Assembly (NCBI GenBank): GCA_003427395.1
Contig: BFEA01000023.1
Location: 2,018,994-2,058,848, forward strand
DNA: 39,855 nt
Direction of reading: 5' to 3'
Origin: Chara braunii
Taxonomy: Eukaryota > Streptophyta > Charophyceae > Charales > Characeae
The position numbers and the translations under genes were made by a program. Numbering within the stretch: the stretch's first letter is position 1; each line of letters opens with the position of its first letter. Below the pieces are notes generated by a model that was not told the origin of the DNA, did no database searches, and worked only from the letters and a program-made list of their open reading frames with translations. Of the stretch, positions 10,891 through 20,050 are shown one piece after another.

Positions 10891-11993
10891 CAGCATGCAT
10901 CCCGAATTTTGATATATATAATCCGGGAGCGGGGCGGCGCAGGCCGGGGTAGCGGGGTGGGGCGGACCGGGGTAGTGGGGCAGCATGGGCGCGTGCGGTG
11001 GACTTGGCCTTCGCTCGCACGCGTCGTGATGGTACTCTCCTTTTTCACTGCGTGTTAGTCTCTCCGCACTGCACCATTTTCCCGTTTGTTTGCTTTGAAA
11101 ATTGCCGAAAACGGACCAAAATCCCGCTATCGGGATCACACGATTTTTCCCACTTGTAGGATGGGGTAGCTGGGAGCGGGGACCGTTCCCGCTCTGATAC
11201 TAGTGTGATGGCCCCATCAAGATGGCGGTCCATCAGGATCAAAACGCAGGATCAAAACGAAGGGATGATGATGGGGGGAGATGGAGATGGAGATAGAGCT
11301 GGAAGGGACAACGCAACTCCAACGCGGACTCAACATGCACGTATTCCAAAGTGTGCAAATGAAGAATGAGGCTGAAACAGAATGCAACTAGGGTATACCC
11401 CCATCGGACCGACTGGACTGGATTGGACTGGCCTGATACTGACAGTGGTACCAGGGAGGACTGTAATGGACTGAATGAATATAAAACCTGTGAGAGCAAA
11501 TAGCCACATAGGCTTGGCTGTAGGCCAATGTAGCCAGAGGCACGCTGCGGCGGCTAAGGCGCCTCATTTGTTCTTGTTCCACGCCTTAGTAGTAGTTTGA
11601 TACCTACTCCCACCAGAGTGAGCTTCGATAGGCGCATGCCACTGCACTCAATTCAGATTAGGTATGTACCTACCACAGAGACTGTTCACCAACTCCTATT
11701 CCCCCTAAGCTCTAGGAGATGGTTGCCGTCAACTTCAATGACGGAGGGAGGTGGTCGACTCACCGCTTCACTGTGAACGAGAAGTGGTGATGGAACAGTG
11801 TCAGCGACCTACTGCCAGCGACGTCAACGCAGAGCGCTCCATAGCGCCTGTTGCTACGGCCCCACTTTCCATTTAACCTTCCCTTTTTTGTTTTTACTTT
11901 GGGCCTTGCCACACCACTGTTGAAAGGCAAAAAAAATTGACGGCTGTCAGAATAAATTCGACAGCCTCCCTTTGACAATTTGCCCCCTTTTAG
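10891..11993. other. No gene seen
   Basis: Mixed GC-rich (10925-11010) and ordinary DNA. Several overlapping open frames of 60-120 codons run on both strands, and none shows a recognisable domain or a codon pattern that favours one frame. Confidence 0.5.
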
Positions 11994-12650
11994 CCACACA
12001 ACACTGTAGAGTGGATGCACTTGTGAATACAAGATGGAAAAAGACAAACGCGCCTGAGGGTACGACAAACATTAGTCCATCCCGACCTCACGCCCACTCA
12101 CCAAATTTTGAAGAGAAGTTGATGGCGTAGCCGAGGACTGTCGAAAGCATAGGAGTGGCAGGCTGTGGATTCAACAACTTTCGACAGGAGGTGTCGAGAA
12201 GCATTCTTTGACAACTTGCGAATTTTCTCCCCGTCTTCAATTTCGACAGCCTGTGGCCAAGAGAAACTATCGAAAATGGCGTTTTCGACATACATTTTTC
12301 GCCAAACGATTTTTCGCCACCCCCCGCCCCCCTTCGCCACACAACACTATGGAATGGACGCAATTGTGAATGTAAGATGGAAAAAGACGAACGCCCCTGA
12401 GGGTATGACAAGCACTAGTCCATCCCGACCTCACGCCCACTCACCAAATTTCGAAGAGAAGTCGATGGCGCAACCGACGGCTGTCGAAAGCTTCAGAGTA
12501 GCAGGCTGTGGATTCAACAACTTTCAACAGGAGGTGTGGAGAAGCATTCTCTGACAACTTGCGAATTTTCTTCCGGTCTCCAATTTAGACAGCCTGTGTG
12601 GCGCAGAGAAATTATCGAAAATAGTGGTTTAGACAGTGGTGTGGGGAGGC
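11994..12650 (+). repeat. Two-copy tandem duplication, period about 343 bases
   Basis: Unit 1 starts at the CCACACAACACT block at 11994, unit 2 at the same block at 12337. Both carry the same series of segments: AAGATGGAAAAAGAC, CTCACGCCCACTCACCAAAT, GCAGGCTGTGGATTCAACAA and GACAACTTGCGAATTTTC. A weaker partial relative lies upstream at 11915-11990. Open frames that cross the duplication repeat the same peptide in shifted frames, so I do not read it as coding. Confidence 0.85.
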
Positions 12651-14413
12651 CCTTTGTTAGGATGATAGTCTTTTCTGGGTTGTTCCGCTTTCAGGGCCCT
12701 GAGGGAATCCTTTCCACCAGGGTGGGGGATCAGTCAGAGCAGGGGTCTCTCACTGGCCACTTTTGTCTCTGGACGTATTCCCAACGCCTGCACCTAAGCT
12801 GGGTAATGGTCCCAGAAGTTCCAGTTTGTTTGTCCGGGTTGGTTGTTGAGGATTCCCGGTCTCTCCCTTATTTTGCGATGGACGATCGTTAGTACACAGG
12901 ACACAACTCATTCAACGTTTGAGCGTGCCCGGTCGGGCTCTGGACCGGCCTGTCCGCGAAAAGAGTAAATGCACAGGAGTACAGAAAGTTCAATAGCGGG
13001 AACGTGGACGAGGTCATCTTCGTGCAGGTGGAGCGTATCAGTGTGCTGGGTTCGAGACGAGGTCTCCGGGTCTGCGGAATCCTCTGAGCGGTTCTCTGAA
13101 TGTACGTATCATGGTGTTATTTTGAACAGATTCAGTCGAAATTTACCTACTCAGAGTATCCGCTCAATCACCTCACCTCACGCTGCTCTCCCAGACCCGA
13201 CTGGCTTCGATACCGAGCGATTCTCTGAATCGACTTTGTCCGCGGGTCGAACCAAGCCAGCACTGAGGAGGGACAGGCCAAGAAGCAGAGGAGAACAGTG
13301 GTGAGAGCGGAAGGGGTCGCTTCGTCGGGGTGAAGAGGCTAGCGAAAGGGATCCTCAACGCGGTTTGGAGATAGCGCTTGTCGTCCGTACAGGCGCGCAG
13401 GCGCGCAAGTAATCATTCCCGTTGCAAGGGGGGCAGGATACCGATCGACGGCCTGGAGCGGCGATCAGGGATCCCTTAGGGGCTCGGAAGCAAGGGACGA
13501 CGGGGGGGGGTGGGCTGAAGATCGTTGGTGTGAGAAGGGGCAGGAGCACGAGGTGAGAGAAGTGGTGGAGAGAATAGGGTGGGGAGAGCAAAGGTAGCTA
13601 TCGACGAGGGAAGGGACGATGGCGTGACAGGATTTGTACCCGAAGATCGGCCACGAGGCGAATGAGGGTGCACCCGGAATTTGCCCGACACGTGTGCGAA
13701 TCATCTCAAGGGTCGTCTGAAGACAACTGTGCTAGCGCGCGCGGGTTTTGAACCGAGCGTCGCGGGTTTTGGTGCATGGCTCTGTTGGTCGGCAATATCG
13801 AGGGCCGTGGGTCGCGAAAGGACCGGTGGGGGTGCCACGCGACGAATTGCGGGGGCGGTCGTGAACTCAGTCCGGTGACGTACCGCTCACCAGAAATTAG
13901 ACTGAAGAGATTTGGAGGGCAAGAGAGCCGATGGAGAGGGAGAGGAAGAGGGAGACGTTGATCGGGTCTTCACCGACTCTGCTGTCTGCAGCAGGCAGTA
14001 ATTCGCCTTCTCCTCCCAGGAGATAAGAATGGTCCGTCACGAGGAAGCGTATCAGAGCGCGCTTGTGTAAATTGTGTTCCACAGGTAATGGTTAAGATCG
14101 GTAATGGAGAGATGGCCATGGCGTTGAGTTGTCGGTAATACGCTGATACCCGTAGGAGCTGGAGGATTGGGGAGGTGGGGGAGAGAACGATCAGAGAGAG
14201 AAAAAAGAGGGAGTGGAATTTGTCCGACTACCGACTGACGGCGCGCGGAGAGGAACGAGCAGAGGGGTGGGCACTGTAGGTGCTGGAGCTGCACTATCTA
14301 GTTGAGGCCCTGTGTGAACTGGCGACTGCATCTGGACCTTGAGAAGGCGGAGAGATACACGCCCGCAGCCCTTTTCGCGGATGCAGCGTGGGGGAGCGGG
14401 GCCCTCAAGCTGG
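12651..14413. other. GC-rich upstream region, no gene seen
   Basis: The largest frames are 60-120 codons, overlap on both strands and are Arg/Pro/Ser-rich, as expected from GC-rich non-coding DNA. It may include distal regulatory DNA or a 5' exon of the downstream gene, but I see no splice pattern that I can defend. Confidence 0.45.
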
Positions 14414-14550
14414 TGGATCACGCACGCCAGGTGTCTCTCGTCCTCGTCCATCCTTTCCTAGATAAGTAATGGCGGATCGTGCGCGCCAGGTGTTTCTCGT
14501 CCTCGTCCATCCTTTCCTAAATAGGTAATGGCGGATCGCGCGCGCGCCAG
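14414..14550 (+). repeat. 60-base tandem repeat upstream of the RING gene
   Basis: GGATCRYGCRCGCCAGGTGT followed by TCTCGTCCTCGTCCATCCTT starts at 14414 and 14473. A partial third unit (GGATCGCGCGCGCGCCAGG) starts at 14533. The units differ by a few substitutions. The array ends about 295 bases before the start codon of the RING gene, so it may lie in its promoter or 5' UTR. Confidence 0.8.
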
Positions 14551-14606
14551 GCGACGTGCGAACTCCTGTACGATTAATCACTGTCGCCAGCAGGACCGCA
14601 TTAAGT

Positions 14607-14618
14607 GATGACGTCATC
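14607..14618. promoter_or_regulatory. Candidate bZIP site, perfect palindrome
   Basis: GATGACGTCATC is a 12-base perfect palindrome with the TGACGTCA core that bZIP factors of the CREB/TGA type are known to bind. It lies about 230 bases upstream of the ATG at 14845. The site is clear in the sequence; its function is inferred only from position and the core. Confidence 0.4.
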
Positions 14619-14844
14619 AGTTGTCATCTGGAACTCGTTGTAGGTGGAATGATGTTAGCGGCGGCTGCAGCTTGGATGCCTCGCTGCACGCTGTTGCGCG
14701 TTCACGACGGCGCCAGTCACTGGCATGCGCCACGTCGACCTTGAAGGTCCTCTTTGATCTCTTGAGGAAGAGGAAGGGGGCGAGGGGTTATGAAATGAGC
14801 TTGCGTTGAAAAAAAGAAGAAAAGAACATGAACGTGAGTGAAGA

Positions 14845-17800
14845 ATGAAGACGAGGATGGCGATTATGCGGGCGACGTCCGTGGGAAAAGAACAGAAGTG
14901 GACAGATCATTCTGCCGATCTCTTCGTGTCAGCGCGGGCTACATTTATCATCATCCTTTGTCTGTTGTCTCCCTCTCAAGTCGAGAGTCATTACTCTCTA
15001 ATCTGGGGAGCACGGGATGCGAGGAAGGAGCGCATGGAGATTGTCCACGTGCGGCACGTCTCAGCGTCGGTCCGTGGACATCGCGGCCACGTTCATCCTC
15101 CAGCCCAGGAAACTCTTGTCGATGCCTTCGCTATCGATCTTAGCCATGCAACGACGAGAATGAAGGGGCAATCCCAGTCTATGAGGGCAGTTGGAGCGGG
15201 TACCGATCTGCGTAATTCGCGGAATGAGGAGGGTGGGGAAGGGGAGGATACCGGAACGAGGGTCGGCATTCCCGAGGCGATCTGCAGGCTTGGGCGGGTG
15301 GAGGCTCGGCAACTGCGCTGGAGGGAGCTGGTTTGGGGTGGCCTGAGTGTTAATGTGAAGGGGGCTGTTCTTTTCCCGCATCCCTTGGGGGCAAGCATCT
15401 TGTCGGAGGATAGTATTAGTGCCGTACCCTCCAGTGCAAAGGGGGAGAGCCGAAAGGAGGAGGAGGAGGAGGAGGCATGTCCAGCAGTTGAAGGCGGCGC
15501 TGAGGGAGTAAGTGGAAAATGGGAGAAAGTGGTGGAGTGTGAGAGATCGAGTCGGGCTGCAGCTGTTGACAACGCCGATAATAGAGTGATCGTGAAGATC
15601 GGAACCGTTGATGCCGCGGAATGCATGGCCCATAGCCCTCGCCGTCAGCACTCGAAGGGTGTGAATATGACGATTCTGTGTGAGGTGGATCTGCACATGC
15701 GTTCAGCTAGGGGAGATGGAGAGGGAGGAGGTGGTGGTCGTTTTGCTGTGGAGGATCATGCGGAAGAATCCCTGACTTATTCGCGAGAGGCTGTAGGTTG
15801 CGAGTTCAATGTACAATGGGATGAGTACGGGTATTGCGTCTGTGCGACGATGATAGAAGCGACAGATCTTGCTGCCTCTGGAAAGGGAGAGCAAGGAGGA
15901 GGAGGAGGAGCAGTACGTGGAGGAGGCCCATCGGCTAGCATGGCGGCCGTGCAGCTTCCTTTGATCGGAGATCGGTTGCCTTCGATGATGGAGGAAGAAG
16001 ATGATGACGAAGAAGGATGGGGGGGATCAACGACAAGAGGGAGAAGAGGAGAAGACGATGCCTCGGCGAATAGCAACCCAGGAGGGTCGGTGCTTGAAAG
16101 GGCGGCGGCCATGGGGAATCGACGATCGAGGAAAGATGATGGAGGCGGGGCAAGGGGTGCTGTCGGCAAGGTCAGGCTCTCTGTGGACGTCAGCGTTGGG
16201 GTGTCGTCCGTCGGTATTCTCTGCTGGTGTGCGGGGCTGTTGCTGCTTGCTTGCGCGGAACCTCTCTCCCGAGTGCATGCCATGCACATCGTTTTCGGCG
16301 GTCTCTCCGCTGCCGGTATTGCGCATATGCTGTCTATGGTGGCCATAGCCGCTGTACCTGGTGTCGTCGTGGCTTTGCCTTGGGTTGCTGCTTTGTCAGT
16401 TTACCGGCTTGGGCTATTTGAAGCCCTGGCGATGCTTGTGGCCTGCTACGTGTATATGTTCGCGATGGCGCTAGTGCTTCTTTACCTTTACACGACACAT
16501 TTTAACTACATCCAAGCGCTGTACTTGTTTGTGGTGATTAATGCCGCCGTGGATGGAGCGCTGCGCGCGGAAGCGTCGTCGTCGGCGGTGGATACAGCAG
16601 GGAACGGCGGAAGCAGCGGGGGAGGGGGGAGCATCTCCGCCGCCACAGATGCGATTGGCCGGGCTGTGGATCAGATTGCGCAAGAGGATGGGGGATCGAC
16701 AGCAGGTGGGATTTTCGCGGGTTTCTTCGGCGAAGGAAATTGGCTATTCGGTCACCTCTTTAGCTTCGGCGGCGGCGGCGGCGGCGGCGGTGGTGGTGAC
16801 GGTGGGCGTGGGGGAGGAGACCCTGGCGGCGGATTCGCATCTGGGGGGGAATGGGCGGAAACGCTGATCAGCAGCCTGCCGTACTTCGGTGCAGGAGCGG
16901 GCGGAACGGCGACGACGGGCACGATGAGTGTCTTGAAACGGTCGGTTTTCTTGACATTTTTAGTCGGAGGCGTCACTCTCCTTCTCACGACTACCAATGT
17001 GAATTTATATGCTATAGTCGCTCGAAGCCACGTGTCGCATCTCCCCGTCTGGATGGCTCTCTTCTTGGCCTCCTCCCCTGCTTTGCTTCTCGCCGGATTG
17101 GAGATACATTGTCGTTTGCTGTCTTGCACGCTGATCGCGTTTACCGGCTTGCCTGGTTTGATCCTACAGCTTGGATCGGACGGCCTTGATTGGTTGAGAG
17201 GGCGACTGGGCTTCATCATTCCGGGCCATATGCGCCACGGGGCCAGTCGTTACAATATGCGCTCGTTGCGGCGTGTCTTCTACTCTCACGTCTTGGAGGA
17301 GGAAGAGAGTGGGGAGACGGGTCGACGGACGCGGCGATGGGGGCACGATGGAGAACGATGCCAGTCACAGTCACGGGGAGGTTTTCGAAATTGTGCTTTG
17401 GCATGGCGTCTGCTGGGCGTCGGTGGGAGCAGCTCGAAACGGAAGAGAATGCCCTCTTGTTTCGTCTTTTTGAGGAAGTTTCAGCGATGGTGCCTTTATT
17501 TGGTCGCGGGTGTGGACCCCCCCGTTGAGGGGGAGCCGTTGAGGACCCGCATTGGCAGGAGTCTGGAGAGCTGGTGGAAGGTGCACGTCAACAGTAATTC
17601 TAGACATGCATCGGCGAGGCGGCGACGACACGTGTCGCATCCTCGTGAAGCGACGACGGGCGGCGGGTCGTCTTTCTCATCTGCGATGCATCAGCATGAC
17701 GACGACGACGACGAAGACAGCTTCTCCTCTGATCCGACGTGGAATCTGTCTATGGTGGAGGAAGAGGAGGGAGAAGAGCAAAGCGGTGGTACCGGCCGAG

Positions 17801-18411
17801 GGTGCAATCGAGGCTATGGTGCAGCAGGCGCAGGATCCTCAATGAGCCGAGGATCGGGGAGGGGAGAGGAAGAAGAAGAGGAGGGCGTGGGGCCGTCGAC
17901 TTGCAGGATGTTGCAGGGAGGGAGAGGGAGACGAGAGTTGACGATCGGAGGCGGGGGGAGATCACAGAGTGTGGGGACCACCACAAGGATATACTCCGGC
18001 AGAGGAGCAAGGGGCGGCATGGGTGATGTGTACGATACCGCCTGTAGCTCGAGGTTGATTGATGGATCAGGTGGGAGTTGTGAGAAAAGCGACGAAGGGT
18101 TTAATAATGATGATCATGATGATAACGCTGAGCAAGATGATGAGGACGATCGCAGATACTATGAATATGTGACCGACGAAGATGATGGCTCAGATCAGGC
18201 AGGAGAGAGAGCGCAAGAGTGGGACTGGATGGTGGCAGAGGGGTTGACTCCCGGTGAAGCTATCGCGCTTCAAAGCTGCCCCGTCTGCCTATGGGCGAGG
18301 AAGAATATGGCCTTCGGATGCGGGCACCAAACCTGCAGACAGTGCAGCCTGAGTCTTTCGAAGTGCCCCATCTGTAGGAAGCGAATTTCTGTTAGGATAC
18401 CGCTTTTTTAA
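14845..18411 (+). CDS. Multi-pass membrane protein with C-terminal RGLG-type RING finger (putative E3 ubiquitin ligase)
   Basis: A single open exon encodes 1188 residues. The ATG at 14845 is preceded in frame by a TGA at 14839, and A is at -3. The C-terminal RING is C3HC4: Cys1145/1148, Cys1159, His1161, Cys1164/1167 and Cys1174/1177. MAFGCGHQTC and the very C-terminal R-I-x-L-aromatic closely resemble plant RGLG (copine-type) ligases, but no vWA/copine domain is present. Instead there is an acidic/Gly-rich N-terminal half (about 1-440), then seven or eight hydrophobic segments (about 448-470, 480-515 as one or two, 522-550, 556-570, 698-716, 732-752, 756-776) interrupted by a poly-Gly linker at 640-665. 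An Arg-, Asp- and Glu-rich tail (about 820-1130) precedes the RING. The expected role is membrane-anchored ubiquitin transfer with the RING probably cytosolic; substrate and membrane are unknown. The true start could be later, for example Met366 or Met381, because the first 340 residues match nothing I recognise. A hydrophobic stretch at 33-42 is too weak to call a signal peptide. Confidence 0.85.
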   Translation: MKTRMAIMRATSVGKEQKWTDHSADLFVSARATFIIILCLLSPSQVESHYSLIWGARDARKERMEIVHVRHVSASVRGHRGHVHPPAQETLVDAFAIDLSHATTRMKGQSQSMRAVGAGTDLRNSRNEEGGEGEDTGTRVGIPEAICRLGRVEARQLRWRELVWGGLSVNVKGAVLFPHPLGASILSEDSISAVPSSAKGESRKEEEEEEACPAVEGGAEGVSGKWEKVVECERSSRAAAVDNADNRVIVKIGTVDAAECMAHSPRRQHSKGVNMTILCEVDLHMRSARGDGEGGGGGRFAVEDHAEESLTYSREAVGCEFNVQWDEYGYCVCATMIEATDLAASGKGEQGGGGGAVRGGGPSASMAAVQLPLIGDRLPSMMEEEDDDEEGWGGSTTRGRRGEDDASANSNPGGSVLERAAAMGNRRSRKDDGGGARGAVGKVRLSVDVSVGVSSVGILCWCAGLLLLACAEPLSRVHAMHIVFGGLSAAGIAHMLSMVAIAAVPGVVVALPWVAALSVYRLGLFEALAMLVACYVYMFAMALVLLYLYTTHFNYIQALYLFVVINAAVDGALRAEASSSAVDTAGNGGSSGGGGSISAATDAIGRAVDQIAQEDGGSTAGGIFAGFFGEGNWLFGHLFSFGGGGGGGGGGDGGRGGGDPGGGFASGGEWAETLISSLPYFGAGAGGTATTGTMSVLKRSVFLTFLVGGVTLLLTTTNVNLYAIVARSHVSHLPVWMALFLASSPALLLAGLEIHCRLLSCTLIAFTGLPGLILQLGSDGLDWLRGRLGFIIPGHMRHGASRYNMRSLRRVFYSHVLEEEESGETGRRTRRWGHDGERCQSQSRGGFRNCALAWRLLGVGGSSSKRKRMPSCFVFLRKFQRWCLYLVAGVDPPVEGEPLRTRIGRSLESWWKVHVNSNSRHASARRRRHVSHPREATTGGGSSFSSAMHQHDDDDDEDSFSSDPTWNLSMVEEEEGEEQSGGTGRGCNRGYGAAGAGSSMSRGSGRGEEEEEEGVGPSTCRMLQGGRGRRELTIGGGGRSQSVGTTTRIYSGRGARGGMGDVYDTACSSRLIDGSGGSCEKSDEGFNNDDHDDNAEQDDEDDRRYYEYVTDEDDGSDQAGERAQEWDWMVAEGLTPGEAIALQSCPVCLWARKNMAFGCGHQTCRQCSLSLSKCPICRKRISVRIPLF

Positions 18412-19053
18412 CGGAATGACGTAGGAATCGATCAGTTAATTAATCATTATACCTGCTTTTAACCGGGTGACGGATGAACTGATCAGTTGATGGTCACATC
18501 ATACCGCTGCTTGATGCGTAAAAAAAAAAAATCGTCGCTGGTATTGTTTCTTTACCCCCCCCCCCCCCCCCGCCTCCCTCTTCCCCCCCCAACCCCCTTG
18601 CCTCCCTTCGCCCTCTTCTTATCAAGGAACTTGTACAATTGCACTGGCAGAAGAAGGTGCAGGCCCTGTAGGGAGTCCCTTTGTTTTTTTTTTTTTTTTT
18701 TTTTTGAGGTGCCGGGATTCTCTACACCGGGAGCCGGTGTTCATTCGTTTCGTACACTTGTGGCGGTTGCCCTGCCGTCATAACCGTTGGGGATTGGACA
18801 GGGGAGATTGATTCACTTGGACAGTTTTTTCCATTTATAAAAAAAATAATAAAAAAATTGTGGACCTATGTTTGGTTTCGTGCTGCGGACCTGCGTTGGA
18901 ATTTTAAAATTTTAGATTTATTTTTATTTTTTTATATATAGGATTTGTCTGTTGGTTTTGGGTTTCAAGGAAATCTTTAGAGGGACTTGTACATAAGAGA
19001 GCGGGCAAGCTCAGCATGAGGTTGATTGCTTTCCCCCCCCCCCCCCAAAATCC
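18412..19053. other. 3' flank of the RING gene, homopolymer-rich
   Basis: It contains a C tract at about 18557-18570, a T tract at 18685-18704, AT-rich DNA at 18835-18950 and a second C tract at 19033-19046. A possible AATAAA signal lies at 18848, about 440 bases after the stop, but the surrounding A-richness makes it weak. No gene is seen. Confidence 0.5.
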
Positions 19054-19220
19054 AACTCCGATCTATTCGTGGGGAGCCTACCGTCTTCACCCAAATTGAA
19101 CGCCCAGTCATTATAGCTCCTCTATTCAGGTTAACTTTCCGTCCAGGTGCAGCTATAATAACCGGGCATTCTATTCGGGTGAAGACGGTGCCACATGCTG
19201 GGAACCGGGTCCAGCGTCCA
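19054..19220 (-). mobile_element. Two-hairpin element copy A, split by a MITE
   Basis: On the minus strand the order is SL1 (GCTGGA, loop CCCGGTT, CCCAGC; complement at about 19195-19215) and then SL2 (GCTCC ... GGAG; complement at 19056-19077). The two halves are separated by the MITE at 19081-19188, which landed between the stem-loops. The copy at 33644-33700 shows the uninterrupted form. A C tract (G on the minus strand) follows SL2, where the A-rich tail sits in other copies. Confidence 0.7.
19081..19188. mobile_element. MITE 1, Tc1/mariner-like, about 39-bp terminal inverted repeats
   Basis: The ends read CCGTCTTCACCC and GGGTGAAGACGG. The inverted repeats extend about 38 bases to ATTATAGCT/AGCTATAAT with a handful of mismatches. 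The central loop is about 30 bases. The left flank is TA (19079-19080) and the right flank is TG (19189-19190), consistent with a decayed TA target-site duplication. It has no coding capacity. It shares its terminal sequence with MITE 2, so the two are one family. Confidence 0.8.
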
Positions 19221-19287
19221 TGAATCCGTCTTAATTCTTTTTCCTTAGCTATAGTACTTCTGTGAACAATCCTGTGAATATACTCAA

Positions 19288-19338
19288 TGGGACACGCCGG
19301 ACCCGGTTTCCAGGGCCGTGGTCCCAGTAGCGAAGGGG
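19288..19338 (+). repeat. Two-hairpin element copy B (diverged)
   Basis: ATGGGAC leads into GCCGGA, loop CCCGGTT, TCCAGG. This is followed by a second possible stem GTCCC ... GGGAT where SL2 is expected. The loop is conserved, the stems are partly decayed. It is arranged head to head with copy A. Confidence 0.45.
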
Positions 19339-19465
19339 ATAGGGTAGAAATCCTGAATCTGGCTATGTTTTATGTAGAGATACAGAAAAGGAGTTCTATC
19401 TCGATTTCCTGCTCCTGTCGTGAAACACGTCCAGATTCAGGCATTCAATCGGATGCTCTTTGCTA

Positions 19466-19513
19466 ATGGGACCACGGACCAGCAGATGCAGCTCCCCACC
19501 AAAAGATGGAGCA
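19466..19513 (+). repeat. Two-hairpin element copy C (SL1 decayed, SL2 intact)
   Basis: After AATGGGAC the SL1 region is degenerate, but SL2 is intact as GCTCC (19491-19495) and GGAGC (19508-19512) with an A-rich loop. MITE 2 lies about 20 bases downstream. Confidence 0.5.
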
Positions 19514-19534
19514 ACCAGGGACAGCCAGGTACTA

Positions 19535-19639
19535 CAGTCTTCCCCCGAATACAACGTACGGTCATTATAGCTGACTTTGGGCTATATTTCAGTCTAAATT
19601 CAGCTATAATGACCGTACGTTGTATTCGGGGGAAGACTG
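19535..19639. mobile_element. MITE 2, perfect 38-bp terminal inverted repeats, TA target duplication
   Basis: It begins CAGTCTTCCCCC and ends GGGGGAAGACTG. The first 38 bases, down to CATTATAGCT, are the exact reverse complement of the last 38. The loop is about 29 bases. It is flanked on both sides by TA (19533-19534 and 19640-19641). CAGT ends and a TA duplication are characteristic of Tc1/mariner elements. It has no transposase. The perfect arms suggest that it is younger than MITE 1. Confidence 0.9.
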
Positions 19640-19712
19640 TAGAGGTGGCTGCTCTTATCACCCCCTCCAGTAGAGGTAGCTGGTTAAAAAAAAAAAAGGA
19701 AAAAGAAAAAAA

Positions 19713-19848
19713 AAGTTACTTTGTAGTATTTGTACATGTATTCGGCCATGGGCACTCTGCCAATAATCAACTTTGAATCTCTAAATAAGTACGCAGTAGT
19801 GTTGCGAGCAGCCAAAAATAAAAATAAGTACTTTGTAGTATGTACATG
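19713..19848 (+). repeat. Short two-copy repeat, period about 112 bases
   Basis: TACTTTGTAGTATTTGTACATGT at about 19716 recurs with one small deletion at about 19829. The sequence between is unrelated. It ends just before the inverted repeat at 19856. Confidence 0.5.
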
Positions 19849-19855
19849 TGTCCGG

Positions 19856-19922
19856 TCTTGGACTTCACGATTCGTCAGTAGAAAGGAGAACCGGTTCTTC
19901 AGACGAATCGTGACGTCCGAGA
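19856..19922. repeat. Inverted repeat, 21-bp arms
   Basis: The arm at 19856-19876 pairs with 19902-19922 with two mismatches; the core is CACGATTCGTC/GACGAATCGTG. The 25-base loop contains the palindrome GAACCGGTTC. It is too short for a gene and could be a small foldback element or a hairpin RNA. Confidence 0.65.
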
Positions 19923-20004
19923 CTACCACGGAACGCAGCAAGGCGCTGCTAGCAGCACTACTGCGTAGGGATAGACCTGACTCGCAACTCAAGCCTCTCA
20001 CTAN

Positions 20005-20050
20005 ACACACACACACACAAACACGGAGAGAGAGAGAGAGAGAGAGAGGA
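20005..20050. repeat. (AC)n then (GA)n microsatellites
   Basis: A short AC run at 20005-20020 follows an ambiguous base at 20004, then a GA run lies at 20026-20048. Confidence 0.9.

Noticed and set aside
12165-12892. Frames of about 120-130 codons across the 343-base duplication
   Set aside because: The same peptide recurs because the DNA is duplicated; overlapping frames on the other strand are equally long.
15061-15696. 211-codon minus-strand frame antisense to the RING gene
   Set aside because: It lies opposite a GC-rich coding region in which stops are rare; the sense strand has the recognisable domain.
15777-16346. 189-codon minus-strand frame antisense to the RING gene
   Set aside because: Same reason; the Pro/Ser-rich product mirrors Gly/Glu codons of the sense strand.
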